Shown piece after piece: positions 28,093-36,527 of a DNA stretch of 64,000 bases. The translations under genes and the position numbers were made by a program. The first letter of the stretch is position 1, and every line of letters starts with the position of its first letter. The stretch comes from Lentisphaeria bacterium (GTDB taxonomy: Bacteria > Verrucomicrobiota > Lentisphaeria > Victivallales > Victivallaceae), in the NCBI GenBank assembly GCA_017450705.1, contig JAFSTC010000024.1, positions 1-64,000 of the forward strand, given 5' to 3'. The notes under the pieces were generated by a model. That model worked only from the letters and a program-made list of their open reading frames with translations, had not been told where the DNA came from and ran no database searches.

Positions 28093-29097
28093 ATGAAAAA
28101 GAGATTCTCCATTCTGCGGATCGCCGCATATTTTCTTCTCCTGCTGCCGGCGGCCGGATGCCTTTCCGGTTCCGGAGGGCAGAAACCGGGGGTGCAGCCG
28201 GAGGCAAAGCCCACGCTGGCGCTGATGACGGAGACAGCCGTCAAAAAGAGCGTCGACACGCGGGTCCTGGAGTCCCTGCAGACCATTGCCCGGGAGCATG
28301 TGGAAAAAAGCCGTCTGCTGGAGATCCCGGGAATGATCTACGATCTGCCGCGACGTCTGCCGGATCTGACAATTGAAAACGATTTCCGTCTGCGGGTGCT
28401 GGACCACGCCCTCGAATCCTGCCGGATCCTGACCCGCCCGGCAAAAACCGACCTGAGCCGCATCCAGCGCCCGGTCGAAGAGCGCAAGATCGCGCTGGAA
28501 CAGGCCGTGCTGTGGTCGAAACTCGATCACGCCAACCGCCTGATACGGGCGGGGCTTTCGTCGCCCGACACCGAGATCCTGCGGAAGGACGTCACACTGG
28601 AACTTGCCATCTCCTCCGGGATCCCCGAAGGGATGATCGAAAAATTCGATTTTTCCGGCCTTCCGCAGCCGAAAGCGATCGAACAGCCGCCCCGGCCGGG
28701 GTATCTCCTGAAGATCACGTCCTTTTACGGAAACGAGCCGGATGCGGCGCTGCGCTTCGCCGATATCGTCTACCGTCTGCCGTCGGAACTGCTCCGGCGC
28801 AGCGACAGCGATTTCGATGCGGCCTTTCGGCTGACCCTCGCGGCGGGAACGGCGATCAAACTCGGGATCGTCCGGCAGTATCTGGAGGATGCGAAAAAGA
28901 AATACGATGCCGCCGAGGAAAAAGCGCGGCGTTCGACGGCCGTCCCCGCCGCCGTCCGCCTGGATCTCGAACAGGCGCGTCTGGCGTGGCGGATCGCTTA
29001 TTTCAGGATGAAATACGACGCTCTTCCCTATCCGCCGGCGGCGGACAAAAAGGAACTGGCATTCCTCGCGGATCTCCTCTCCCTGCAGGGCAAGTGA
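28093..29097 (+). CDS. Lipoprotein with helical, TolC-like coil segments
   Basis: 334 aa. Signal peptide with lipobox LLLLPAAGC, so it is probably lipid-anchored. The rest is helical, with heptad-like stretches; the C-terminal segment VRLDLEQARLAWRIAYFRMK resembles the coiled-coil arms of TolC-family outer-membrane efflux proteins, but the length is less than a full TolC and no beta-barrel segment is obvious. No confident function. Co-transcribed with rnr (4-bp gap) and convergent with the LolA-like gene. Confidence 0.75.
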   Translation: MKKRFSILRIAAYFLLLLPAAGCLSGSGGQKPGVQPEAKPTLALMTETAVKKSVDTRVLESLQTIAREHVEKSRLLEIPGMIYDLPRRLPDLTIENDFRLRVLDHALESCRILTRPAKTDLSRIQRPVEERKIALEQAVLWSKLDHANRLIRAGLSSPDTEILRKDVTLELAISSGIPEGMIEKFDFSGLPQPKAIEQPPRPGYLLKITSFYGNEPDAALRFADIVYRLPSELLRRSDSDFDAAFRLTLAAGTAIKLGIVRQYLEDAKKKYDAAEEKARRSTAVPAAVRLDLEQARLAWRIAYFRMKYDALPYPPAADKKELAFLADLLSLQGK

Positions 29098-29110
29098 TCC
29101 CGCAAGACCG

Positions 29111-29830
29111 TCACTTGCCGGGGGAGAGTTTGCGGATGAGGTCTTTCGGAGCGGACTCCGGCTTGTAGAACCCGAGCTCGGCCTGATCGAACTCGATGCG
29201 CGTTCTCCAGCCCGGCCCCTCGATCCTCAGGCGTCGGACGTAGTAGAGACCGTTTCTCTGGGTGAAGCCGCCCGTCTCGAGGATCCGCCACGGTTCCTTT
29301 TCTCCGGACCGGAAGAACTCCGCCCGAAGGGGAAAGTAATGGGACTTCGAGAGGAATACCCGGACCGTTTCTTTTTTATCCGGAGAACAGAGCCTCATCA
29401 CACGGCAGGGCACGAATCCGCCCAGTTTTCTTTCCTCCTCCTCCTTCTCGAAGTCATAGTAAAGAAAGTCGAGCGTGAGATCGGAGGCCCTCACGCCTGT
29501 CCGGTCGATCAGGGCCGTGCTCTTCTGCATGGGAATGACGGAGGAACCGGTCCGGGTCTTGGCCTGCCCCAGCAGATAGCCCTCGCGCCCGTCGAAAATC
29601 AACTGTCCGGTGGAACGGCTCTTCTGGATGATGACGGCGAAATAGATGGACATCTTTTCGACGGGCAGAGACGCTCTGCGGTGCTGGAGCGTTCCGCCGA
29701 GCATGGCAAAGGTGTCGGCCTGATTCGGATTCCTCGCCCGGTCGAGAAAAGCCCGGGAGGACAGCTCCGTCTCCCCGAAACCGACTGCGCAAAAACAAAA
29801 AAGACAGAGCAGAACAAAAAAATTCTTCAC
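29111..29830 (-). CDS. Secreted LolA-like outer-membrane lipoprotein-sorting protein
   Basis: 239 aa with a signal peptide (MKNFFVLLCLFCFCAVGFGE). The body is beta-rich, with repeated strands like those of the LolA/LolB fold and the COG2834 'outer membrane lipoprotein-sorting' family (LIFDGREGYLLGQAK, VRVFLSKSHYFPLRAEFF, GLYYVRRLRIEG). Such proteins carry lipoproteins or lipids through the periplasm. Its start overlaps the end of lon by 4 bp (ATGA), so it is translationally coupled to lon. The family call is moderate because the fold is poorly conserved in sequence. Confidence 0.6.
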   Translation of the reverse strand: MKNFFVLLCLFCFCAVGFGETELSSRAFLDRARNPNQADTFAMLGGTLQHRRASLPVEKMSIYFAVIIQKSRSTGQLIFDGREGYLLGQAKTRTGSSVIPMQKSTALIDRTGVRASDLTLDFLYYDFEKEEEERKLGGFVPCRVMRLCSPDKKETVRVFLSKSHYFPLRAEFFRSGEKEPWRILETGGFTQRNGLYYVRRLRIEGPGWRTRIEFDQAELGFYKPESAPKDLIRKLSPGK

Positions 29831-32259
29831 CTTTTTCCTCCCTTCCCGGCGGGGAACGCGATGCGGGCGGCCTCATCGATATCCCTGACGAAGTGGAAGA
29901 CGAGCTTTTCCTTCACCTGTTCCGGCAGCTCGTCGAAATCTTTGCGGTTTTCTTCCGGCAGAATGACTTCGCGGATCCCGGCCCGGAGCGCCGCGACGCA
30001 TTTTTCGCGGAGTCCTCCGATGGCGGTGACCCTGCCATGCAGCGTGATCTCGCCCGTCATGGAGACGTAACTCCTGAGTTTTTCCTTCCTGATGAGCGAG
30101 AGGAGCGCCAGGGTCATGGTGATGCCCGCAGACGGACCGTCCTTGGGCGTGGCCCCGTCGGGGACATGGATATGAAAATCGTTTTCCGCGAAAAAAGCGG
30201 GCTCGGCATACTTTCCGCAGGCGATGCCGCGCGCAAGGGAAAAGGCCGTTTCGGCGGATTCCTGCATGACTTTGCCGAGACTTCCCGTGAGCTTGAGATT
30301 CCCCTTCCCTCCCGGAACGGCGGATATTTCCACCGGCAGGATGGTTCCTCCGGCGGCCGTCCACGCCATGCCGACGGCGTATCCGGGTTCGCGGCATTCG
30401 ACGGCGGAGTCCTGAAGAAATTTTCTCGGCCCGAGCAATTCACGGATCGTCTTGCCCGACACCCGGACGACTTCGCCGGAAGCGATCTCGCCCGCGACGA
30501 GTTTCCTTGCGATGCGGCGGCAGACGCGTCCGGCGGTCCGTTCCAGTTCGCGGACTCCCGCCTCCATGGTGTAGAAGGAGATCATCTCGTCTATCGCGGA
30601 CAAGCCGAACTTGACGCGGGCCGGATCGAGACCGTTCTCGGCGATCTGCCTCGGGACGAGGTAGCGTTTCGCGATCTCCCGTTTCTCGAGGGAGGTATAC
30701 CCCGGGATGCGAATCACCTCCATGCGGTCGAGCAGCGGGCCGGGGATCCCCTCGAAAGTATTGGCCGTCGCGATGAAAAAGACTTTGGAGAGATCCACGC
30801 CGAGCTCCACGTAATTGTCCGTGAAGGAGTTGTTCTGAGCGGGATCCAGCACCTCGAGCAGAGCGGCTCCCGGGTCGCCGTGGTTGTCGCGGGCCAGCTT
30901 GTCCACTTCATCGAGCATGAACACCGGATTGGCGGATCCGGCCCGCTTGAGATTCTGGACGATCCGGCCGGGCATAGCCCCCACGTAAGTCCTCCTGTGT
31001 CCGCGGATCTCGGCTTCGTCCCGGACGCCGCCGAGAGAGACGCGGATGAATTTGCGGTTCATGGCCCGGGCGATGGATTGCCCCAGCGAGGTCTTGCCCA
31101 CCCCGGGGGGGCCGATCAGACAGAGGATCGGCGCGCGGCGGGCCGGATCGTCCCGCTTGAGCTGGAGAACGGCGAGAAACTCGAGGATGCGCTTTTTCAC
31201 ATCCTCCAGTCCGTAATGGTCGGCCTCGAGAACATCCGATGCGGCGGCGCAGTCGAGACGATCCTCCGTGAAGATCCGCCAGGGGATATCCAGCAGCCAG
31301 TTGAGATACGTGTAGCTGATGTTGTATTCGGGGGACGCCTGGGGGATGAGGGGCAGCCGTTCCATTTCCTTGACGACGACCGATTCGACCTCTTCCGGCA
31401 GGGACAGCTTCCGGTGTCTGGCGTCCAGTTCGACGATGTCGGGGTTGCGGGTGTCCTCATCCAGCTCCGCCTTGATCGCCCGGAGCTGTTCCCGCAGATA
31501 AAACTCCCTCTGGGAAGCACCGAGGGTCTGCTGGACCTCGCTCTGTATTTTGATGCCCAGCCGCAGGGATTCCAGCTCCCTGTTGAGCCAGGCGGCGAGG
31601 ATGCGGCAGCGGGTCTCCGTCGAAGACAGGATCAGGATGACCGTCTTCTCGGCGAGACTCAGGGGAAGAGCCTCGGCCACGATATCGACGATCCGTCCCG
31701 GAGAGGCGGTGCCGGCCGCCCCGGACAGGACCTCCTCGGGGATCCCCGGGGTCATGGAGGCAAACTCCTGGAAAGCCAGCTGGATGCTTTTTTTGTATGC
31801 GTTCAGCTCCCGGGTTTCCGCCGCGGAGAAGGTCTCCTCCCGGACGGCATAGCGCAGTTTCACGAGCGGAGATTCTTCCCCTCTCGGCAAAAACTCCTTG
31901 AAGAGGATGCGCCGCACGCCCCGGACAACGGCCCGGACCGAACCGTCGGGCAGCTCCATCTGCTTGAGGACCCGAACGAGCACGCCGGTCACCGAACGGC
32001 GTTTCCCATCGTACTCGAACGTGGGAAATTCCAGTTTTTCGGGGACGGACTGGAGTTCGGCGGGATCCGGCATCTCGGGAAAAAGAGCCAGCAGCCGGTC
32101 CCTCTGCAAAGTCTCGCGCAGAACGGCCCGGTTGTACTCCCCCGTCACGGAGATCGACACAAGGCTGAAGGGGTAGACCACCGCGTCGGCAAGATCGAAA
32201 AACAGAGCCTCCGGAAAAACCGCGGCAAGTCCCCTGACGCTGATCGTCGAAATATCCAT
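29827..32259 (-). CDS. lon: ATP-dependent protease Lon
   Basis: 810 aa, usual length. An N-terminal substrate-binding domain is followed by the AAA+ module with Walker A GPPGVGKT (residues 383-390) and Walker B VFMLDEVDK, and then by the protease domain. The catalytic Ser-Lys dyad is visible as S709 in PKDGPSAGI and K752 in GGLREKCVAA. It degrades misfolded and regulatory proteins in the cytoplasm. It lies 15 bp after a PfkB-kinase gene and overlaps the LolA-like gene downstream, an unusual operon. No strong ribosome site precedes the ATG. Confidence 0.97.
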   Translation of the reverse strand: MDISTISVRGLAAVFPEALFFDLADAVVYPFSLVSISVTGEYNRAVLRETLQRDRLLALFPEMPDPAELQSVPEKLEFPTFEYDGKRRSVTGVLVRVLKQMELPDGSVRAVVRGVRRILFKEFLPRGEESPLVKLRYAVREETFSAAETRELNAYKKSIQLAFQEFASMTPGIPEEVLSGAAGTASPGRIVDIVAEALPLSLAEKTVILILSSTETRCRILAAWLNRELESLRLGIKIQSEVQQTLGASQREFYLREQLRAIKAELDEDTRNPDIVELDARHRKLSLPEEVESVVVKEMERLPLIPQASPEYNISYTYLNWLLDIPWRIFTEDRLDCAAASDVLEADHYGLEDVKKRILEFLAVLQLKRDDPARRAPILCLIGPPGVGKTSLGQSIARAMNRKFIRVSLGGVRDEAEIRGHRRTYVGAMPGRIVQNLKRAGSANPVFMLDEVDKLARDNHGDPGAALLEVLDPAQNNSFTDNYVELGVDLSKVFFIATANTFEGIPGPLLDRMEVIRIPGYTSLEKREIAKRYLVPRQIAENGLDPARVKFGLSAIDEMISFYTMEAGVRELERTAGRVCRRIARKLVAGEIASGEVVRVSGKTIRELLGPRKFLQDSAVECREPGYAVGMAWTAAGGTILPVEISAVPGGKGNLKLTGSLGKVMQESAETAFSLARGIACGKYAEPAFFAENDFHIHVPDGATPKDGPSAGITMTLALLSLIRKEKLRSYVSMTGEITLHGRVTAIGGLREKCVAALRAGIREVILPEENRKDFDELPEQVKEKLVFHFVRDIDEAARIAFPAGKGGKR

Positions 32260-32274
32260 ATCAAAAAGAACGGA

Positions 32275-33288
32275 TCACTCGGGGATCGGATAGTATTCGC
32301 AGTCCTTCAGGAAGTCCAGCATCTTCTCCAGCGGAACGGCACCGCCGCTGGCGGAGGCGCACAGCAGATTGAAGTGGCTGGACGCGCCGCCCAGACGGAG
32401 GGACTTTTCGAGGTCCCATCCGGCGTGGAGCCCGTAGATGGCACCGGCGGCGAAGGCGTCGCCGGCGCCGTTGGTCCCGACGATGTCGGAAGGATCGATC
32501 CGGGGCGCGGGGACGTACATGTACTTGCCGCCGGCCGACCGGGCCCCGGCGCCTTCGGGGAAATGGACGATGACCGTCTCCTTCACGCCCTTTTCGAACA
32601 TGAAGTCGACGGCCGCGGGCAGATTTTTGACCAGCAGTTTCCCGTCGTCGGAACGCAGGGGGATGCCGCTGAGGATCCCCAGCTCCACCTCGTTGATGAA
32701 CATGATGTCGATGTAGGGCAGCGCCGGGATGACGACGCTGCGGAAACGGTCGGGAGCCTCGGAAACCAGATCGACGATGGTTTTGTACCCCTTGCCGCGC
32801 ATGAGATCCAGCACCTTTGCGGCGACGGTCCCGTACTTGGGATCGGCGCTGTCCATTTTGGCCAGCAGGAGCAGATAGCCGAGATAAAAGAATTTCGCGG
32901 GCACGTCGATGCTCTCGAAATCGGGATAATCCAATTTGTCGTTGGCGCCCCGGCAGTGGAAGAACGTGCGCTTGCCCTCGGCGGACATCACGTCGGTGAA
33001 ACTCGTGCTGACGCCGTCGAGCTGACGCAGGTAGCGGACGTCGATATTGCGCTTTTTCGTCTCCTCGAACAGCCATTCGCCGGGCTCGTCTTTCCCGAGG
33101 AGTCCCGATGCGTACAGCGGCAGATCCTTGTCCATGGCGGCCAGGTCGAAGAGCACGTTGGTCGGTCCGCCGCCGGGAGCCCGGACCATGCTCAAAATGT
33201 TGCAGAGATTCCCCTCTCCGGGCCAGCGGTCGAGGGTCTTCACGTTGTCGTATATCCAGTTTCCGGAACCGATGATGCCGTTTCTCAT
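32275..33288 (-). CDS. PfkB-family carbohydrate kinase
   Basis: 337 aa ribokinase-like fold. Residues about 40-45 contain a glycine-rich sugar-binding start (APGGGPTNVLFDLA). The C-terminal signature is VGTNGAGDAFAAGAIYGLHA, with the catalytic Asp in GAGD; the preceding Asp of the usual DTxGAGD is Asn here. It phosphorylates a sugar or nucleoside with ATP; the substrate is not predictable. First gene of an apparent pfkB-lon-LolA-like operon. Start behind AGGAG. Confidence 0.88.
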   Translation of the reverse strand: MRNGIIGSGNWIYDNVKTLDRWPGEGNLCNILSMVRAPGGGPTNVLFDLAAMDKDLPLYASGLLGKDEPGEWLFEETKKRNIDVRYLRQLDGVSTSFTDVMSAEGKRTFFHCRGANDKLDYPDFESIDVPAKFFYLGYLLLLAKMDSADPKYGTVAAKVLDLMRGKGYKTIVDLVSEAPDRFRSVVIPALPYIDIMFINEVELGILSGIPLRSDDGKLLVKNLPAAVDFMFEKGVKETVIVHFPEGAGARSAGGKYMYVPAPRIDPSDIVGTNGAGDAFAAGAIYGLHAGWDLEKSLRLGGASSHFNLLCASASGGAVPLEKMLDFLKDCEYYPIPE

Positions 33289-33324
33289 TTTCAGAACTCC
33301 TGTTTTAGTCCGATCCGTTGACGC

Positions 33325-33352
33325 TGTATATAAGATATCCCGGCAAAGACAA
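33325..33352 (-). promoter_or_regulatory. Promoter of the pfkB-lon operon
   Basis: Minus-strand TTGTCT (33347-33352), 16 bp spacer, TATACA (33325-33330). An alternative pair, TTGCAT with TATCTT, overlaps. Confidence 0.45.
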
Positions 33353-33411
33353 AATGCAACTTTTTTTCACGAAAAACGCCCGCCCCCGCCCGTTCGGTAA
33401 AAGTCTCCCTG

Positions 33412-34278
33412 TCATTTCCCCGAGCCGCGGAGGACAAGTTTCCGGTAGGCGCCCGGCGTCATGCCCGTATGCCTGCGGAACGCCCGGATGAAGTGGCTCG
33501 TGTCGTAAAATCCGACGGAAACGGCGATCTCGGAGACGCTTTTCTCCGTATGTTCCAGCAGGTCCCGGGCCTGTTCCACCCGGCAGCGGATCACGTATTC
33601 CGCCGCCCCCTGCCCGATGGAGCGGCGCATGAATTCGTTGAGATAGCCCGGAGAAACGCCGGCCGCCCCGGCCATCCGCGCCCGGGAGAGTTTTTCGCAG
33701 GAATGGGTGGTGATGAAGTTGAAGAGCGAACTCAACTGAAGATCGCGGCGGCTGGAGCTTGCACCGACGGGCGTTCCTTTCCCGAGGATGATGAAAAGCA
33801 GTCTCAGCAGGAGCGCCCGGCGCAGAACGCCGTTGCAGCGTCCCGGTCTCTGACACTCGGCGGCCAGTTCGTCGAAGGCGGCGTCGAGTCCCCCCGCCGC
33901 GGCCACGGGGAACGACAGTTTTTTCTCCCGGAAACTCCCGGGACGGCACCAGCAGGAAAAGAGGGGATTCCCCAAAAGCTCCGCCCGCTCCTCCGGAGAA
34001 AACAGCTCCATGGAAAACAGCAGCGTATCGTAACTCAGCGGCCCCGAGATCGAAAACGAATGGACGTCCCCGGGGGAAAAGGCATAAACGTCTCCGCGCA
34101 CCACCGGATAATGCCGGTCGTTGACCCGGCAGCACGCCGCGCCGCCGCGGATATACATCAGTTCCATGCAGTCGTGCGTGTGCGAGGGCTCGGGTTTGGT
34201 CCGGCGGAACACGTGCTCCACCCACACGGGGGGCGCATCGGGGGGACGCAGGTAGGCGCTGATGCAGTAATGTTTCAT
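33412..34278 (-). CDS. AraC-family regulator, locus C
   Basis: 288 aa from ATG 34278. Its N-terminal cupin-like half has a short RGGAACCRVNDRHYPVVRGD segment and PGDVHSFSI; the C-terminal half has two helix-turn-helix motifs (LSRARMAGAAGVSPGYLNEF, then VSEIAVSVGFYDTSHFIRAF). Its own promoter ends near 34305, so the longer start at 34308 is unlikely. It diverges from the DUF6259 operon and presumably activates it in response to a sugar. Confidence 0.88.
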   Translation of the reverse strand: MKHYCISAYLRPPDAPPVWVEHVFRRTKPEPSHTHDCMELMYIRGGAACCRVNDRHYPVVRGDVYAFSPGDVHSFSISGPLSYDTLLFSMELFSPEERAELLGNPLFSCWCRPGSFREKKLSFPVAAAGGLDAAFDELAAECQRPGRCNGVLRRALLLRLLFIILGKGTPVGASSSRRDLQLSSLFNFITTHSCEKLSRARMAGAAGVSPGYLNEFMRRSIGQGAAEYVIRCRVEQARDLLEHTEKSVSEIAVSVGFYDTSHFIRAFRRHTGMTPGAYRKLVLRGSGK

Positions 34279-34311
34279 ATTTTTATCCAGTCCGGCGTAA
34301 AAAAACACCTT

Positions 34312-34340
34312 ACTATACTGTTGAAAATGCGCAAAATCAA
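34312..34340 (-). promoter_or_regulatory. Promoter of the locus C AraC gene
   Basis: Minus-strand TTGATT (34335-34340), 17 bp spacer, TATAGT (34312-34317). Confidence 0.65.
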
Positions 34341-34413
34341 GTCCTTTGAAAATTTTCTTTGTTTTTTACAATCATTTCCCAAAAAAATCCTATCTAATTT
34401 TTCTCCGGAGGGG

Positions 34414-34419
34414 TATACT
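34414..34419 (+). promoter_or_regulatory. -10 box of the locus C operon
   Basis: TATACT 27-32 bp before the first DUF6259 gene. No good -35 box is seen at 16-18 bp, as expected for an activator-dependent promoter facing an AraC gene. Confidence 0.5.
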
Positions 34420-34445
34420 ATGGGTGTGACGGAAAGGCTGGTGTC

Positions 34446-36527
34446 ATGGAAGAATTTGTTTTGGATTGCCCCCACGGGACGCTGCGCTGCGACGAAAAAG
34501 GCCGGGTGACCGGGCTGCGGCATAACGGCGTCGAAACGGCCGCGCGGGCCGAAAATGCGTTTCTGCTGGGATTCCGGGATCCCCGGCGGGATCTCGTCAT
34601 CCTGACGGACGCGGATTTTTCCGCATGCCGCGTCGAAGCGGAAGAAAAAAGGCTCCGTTTTTCCTACACCGGCAACGATCGGAATCTGGAGGCCGGTATT
34701 GAAATCCTCTCCACGGCGGCGGGGTTCGAATTTTATTCCGAGGTCCGGAACATCCCCGACGACTTTCCTCTGGAGTGGGTCGACGCCCCCTCAGTGTGCG
34801 TGCGCAAAGCGGGACTTCTGCTGTGGCCCCGTTGCGAAGGCGTGCTCATCGACGGCTCCGACCGCCGGGAAGAGTACGGTCCGTGGCACACGGCAGGATT
34901 CGTCGACACCTTCCCCGGGGGATTCTATCCCGGCCACTGCCAGATGCAGTTTCTCTGCCACTGGGACGACAGCGGCGAAGGGCTTTATTTCGAGGCGGCG
35001 GATCGGACCCATACCCTCAAAAACGTGGATTTCGCTCCCGCGGGAAATAATCGCAGGCTTTCGCTGCAGACCTTCTGCGGCGGGAGAGTGGAAGGCGGCG
35101 TTTACCGCAGTCCCTTCGCCTGTCTTCTGCGGGGATTCTCCGGCGACTGGCGCGACGGCTGCGCCATTTACCGCGACAGGATCGAGTCCGATCCCGTTCT
35201 GCCGGAAAAGGGCAACTACCATCCGCTCATGCGCCGTTCTCCCGTGGTCGTGATCTACCCGGTGCAGGGAGAAGGGAAAGACTGCGGCGCCATGGGCCCC
35301 AACGAATACTATCCCTACACCCGCGCTCTGCCCGTATTGGAGGAACTTTCGAAAAAACTGGAGAGCCCCGTGATGAGCCTCCTCATGCACTGGGAGGGGA
35401 CCGCGCCGTGGGCGCCGCCCTATGTCTGGCCGCCGCTGGGCGGGGAGGCGCTTCTGGGCGAGTTCCGCGACAAACTCCACGAGAAGGGAAACTATCTCGG
35501 GCTCTACGCCTCGGGAACGGCCTGGACCCAGACCAGCAGCATCAACGATTACAGCTGCGAAAGGCAGTTTGAGGAGGAACATCTCGTCACGGAAATGATC
35601 CGCGGGCCCCACGGCGAGATCAAGGCGGTCTCGTGCAACGGTCCCAAGGCCCAGCGGATCGGATACGACATGTGCATGGCAAGGAAGTGGTGCCGCGAAA
35701 CGGTGAAGAAGGAGATCTCAAAAATCAGCGCTTTCGGCGCGGACTACATCCAGTTTTTCGATCAGAACATCGGCGGGCGCTTTCTGCCCTGCTACGCGCC
35801 GGACCACGGCCATCCGGAACTGCCCGGCGTGTGGCAAACCGAGGCGATGAAGAGCCTTTACCGCGAAACCGTCGCCGAAACCGGCGCGCTGCTGGGGTCG
35901 GAGGCGGCGGCCGCTCTCCCCTACATAAAGGAACTTCCCTTCAGCGATCTGCGCGACAACTTCGACTGGCCCTACGGCGAGCCCGTGCCCGCCTATGCGT
36001 TCGTCTTCCACGAATACACGGTGAATTTTTCGGGCAACCAGTGCGGGCTCAACTATCATCTTGATCTGGAGGGGGCGCCGGTCAACATGCTCTACCGCAT
36101 CGCCTACGGATTTTCGGCGGGCAATCTGCTCTCGGTGGTGCTCAAGGACAAGGGGCACATCCACTGGGGCTGGGGCGTGCCGTGGACCACGAAGGAGCCG
36201 GATCAGGAGAGCGTGCTCACCTTCATCGCCCGGCTGAACAGGGTCCGCAGGGAATATCCGGAGTTCCTGCTGGAAGGGCGCATGGAGAAGCCGTCCGCAA
36301 AGATCGAATGCGGCAACGCGTTCCTGCTGCGGAAGAACGGAGAAAAGATCGCCGTTCCCGAGGTGCTTTCCGTCCAATGGCGCTCCCCCGCGGGGAAACG
36401 GGCGCTGGTTTTGACCAATTATCACGGGAAGCAAGTCGAAGTCGAACTCGACGGGAGATGTATGGAGATCCCGCCCCTTTCCGCAGTCCTGATCGATATA
36501 TCATCCAACGACGGAGGTGTTCAATGA
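34446..36527 (+). CDS. Cytoplasmic DUF6259-type glycosidase-like protein
   Basis: 693 aa, no signal peptide. An N-terminal beta-sandwich (residues about 1-230) precedes a TIM-barrel-like region (VMSLLMHWEGTAPWAPPYVW, GADYIQFFDQNIGGRFLPCY, NFSGNQCGLNYHLDLEGAPV) and a C-terminal beta domain. The pattern fits DUF6259, a barrel family related to clan GH-D-like glycosidases; an Asp at the FFDQN strand could be catalytic. Activity unknown. First gene of the locus C operon; its stop overlaps the start of the next gene by 4 nt. Ribosome site AAAGGC. Confidence 0.7.
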   Translation: MEEFVLDCPHGTLRCDEKGRVTGLRHNGVETAARAENAFLLGFRDPRRDLVILTDADFSACRVEAEEKRLRFSYTGNDRNLEAGIEILSTAAGFEFYSEVRNIPDDFPLEWVDAPSVCVRKAGLLLWPRCEGVLIDGSDRREEYGPWHTAGFVDTFPGGFYPGHCQMQFLCHWDDSGEGLYFEAADRTHTLKNVDFAPAGNNRRLSLQTFCGGRVEGGVYRSPFACLLRGFSGDWRDGCAIYRDRIESDPVLPEKGNYHPLMRRSPVVVIYPVQGEGKDCGAMGPNEYYPYTRALPVLEELSKKLESPVMSLLMHWEGTAPWAPPYVWPPLGGEALLGEFRDKLHEKGNYLGLYASGTAWTQTSSINDYSCERQFEEEHLVTEMIRGPHGEIKAVSCNGPKAQRIGYDMCMARKWCRETVKKEISKISAFGADYIQFFDQNIGGRFLPCYAPDHGHPELPGVWQTEAMKSLYRETVAETGALLGSEAAAALPYIKELPFSDLRDNFDWPYGEPVPAYAFVFHEYTVNFSGNQCGLNYHLDLEGAPVNMLYRIAYGFSAGNLLSVVLKDKGHIHWGWGVPWTTKEPDQESVLTFIARLNRVRREYPEFLLEGRMEKPSAKIECGNAFLLRKNGEKIAVPEVLSVQWRSPAGKRALVLTNYHGKQVEVELDGRCMEIPPLSAVLIDISSNDGGVQ

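Noticed and set aside
29893-33321. A 1142-codon open frame antisense to lon and pfkB
   Set aside because: It spans two proven genes on the other strand and their junction, and contains no recognisable domain.
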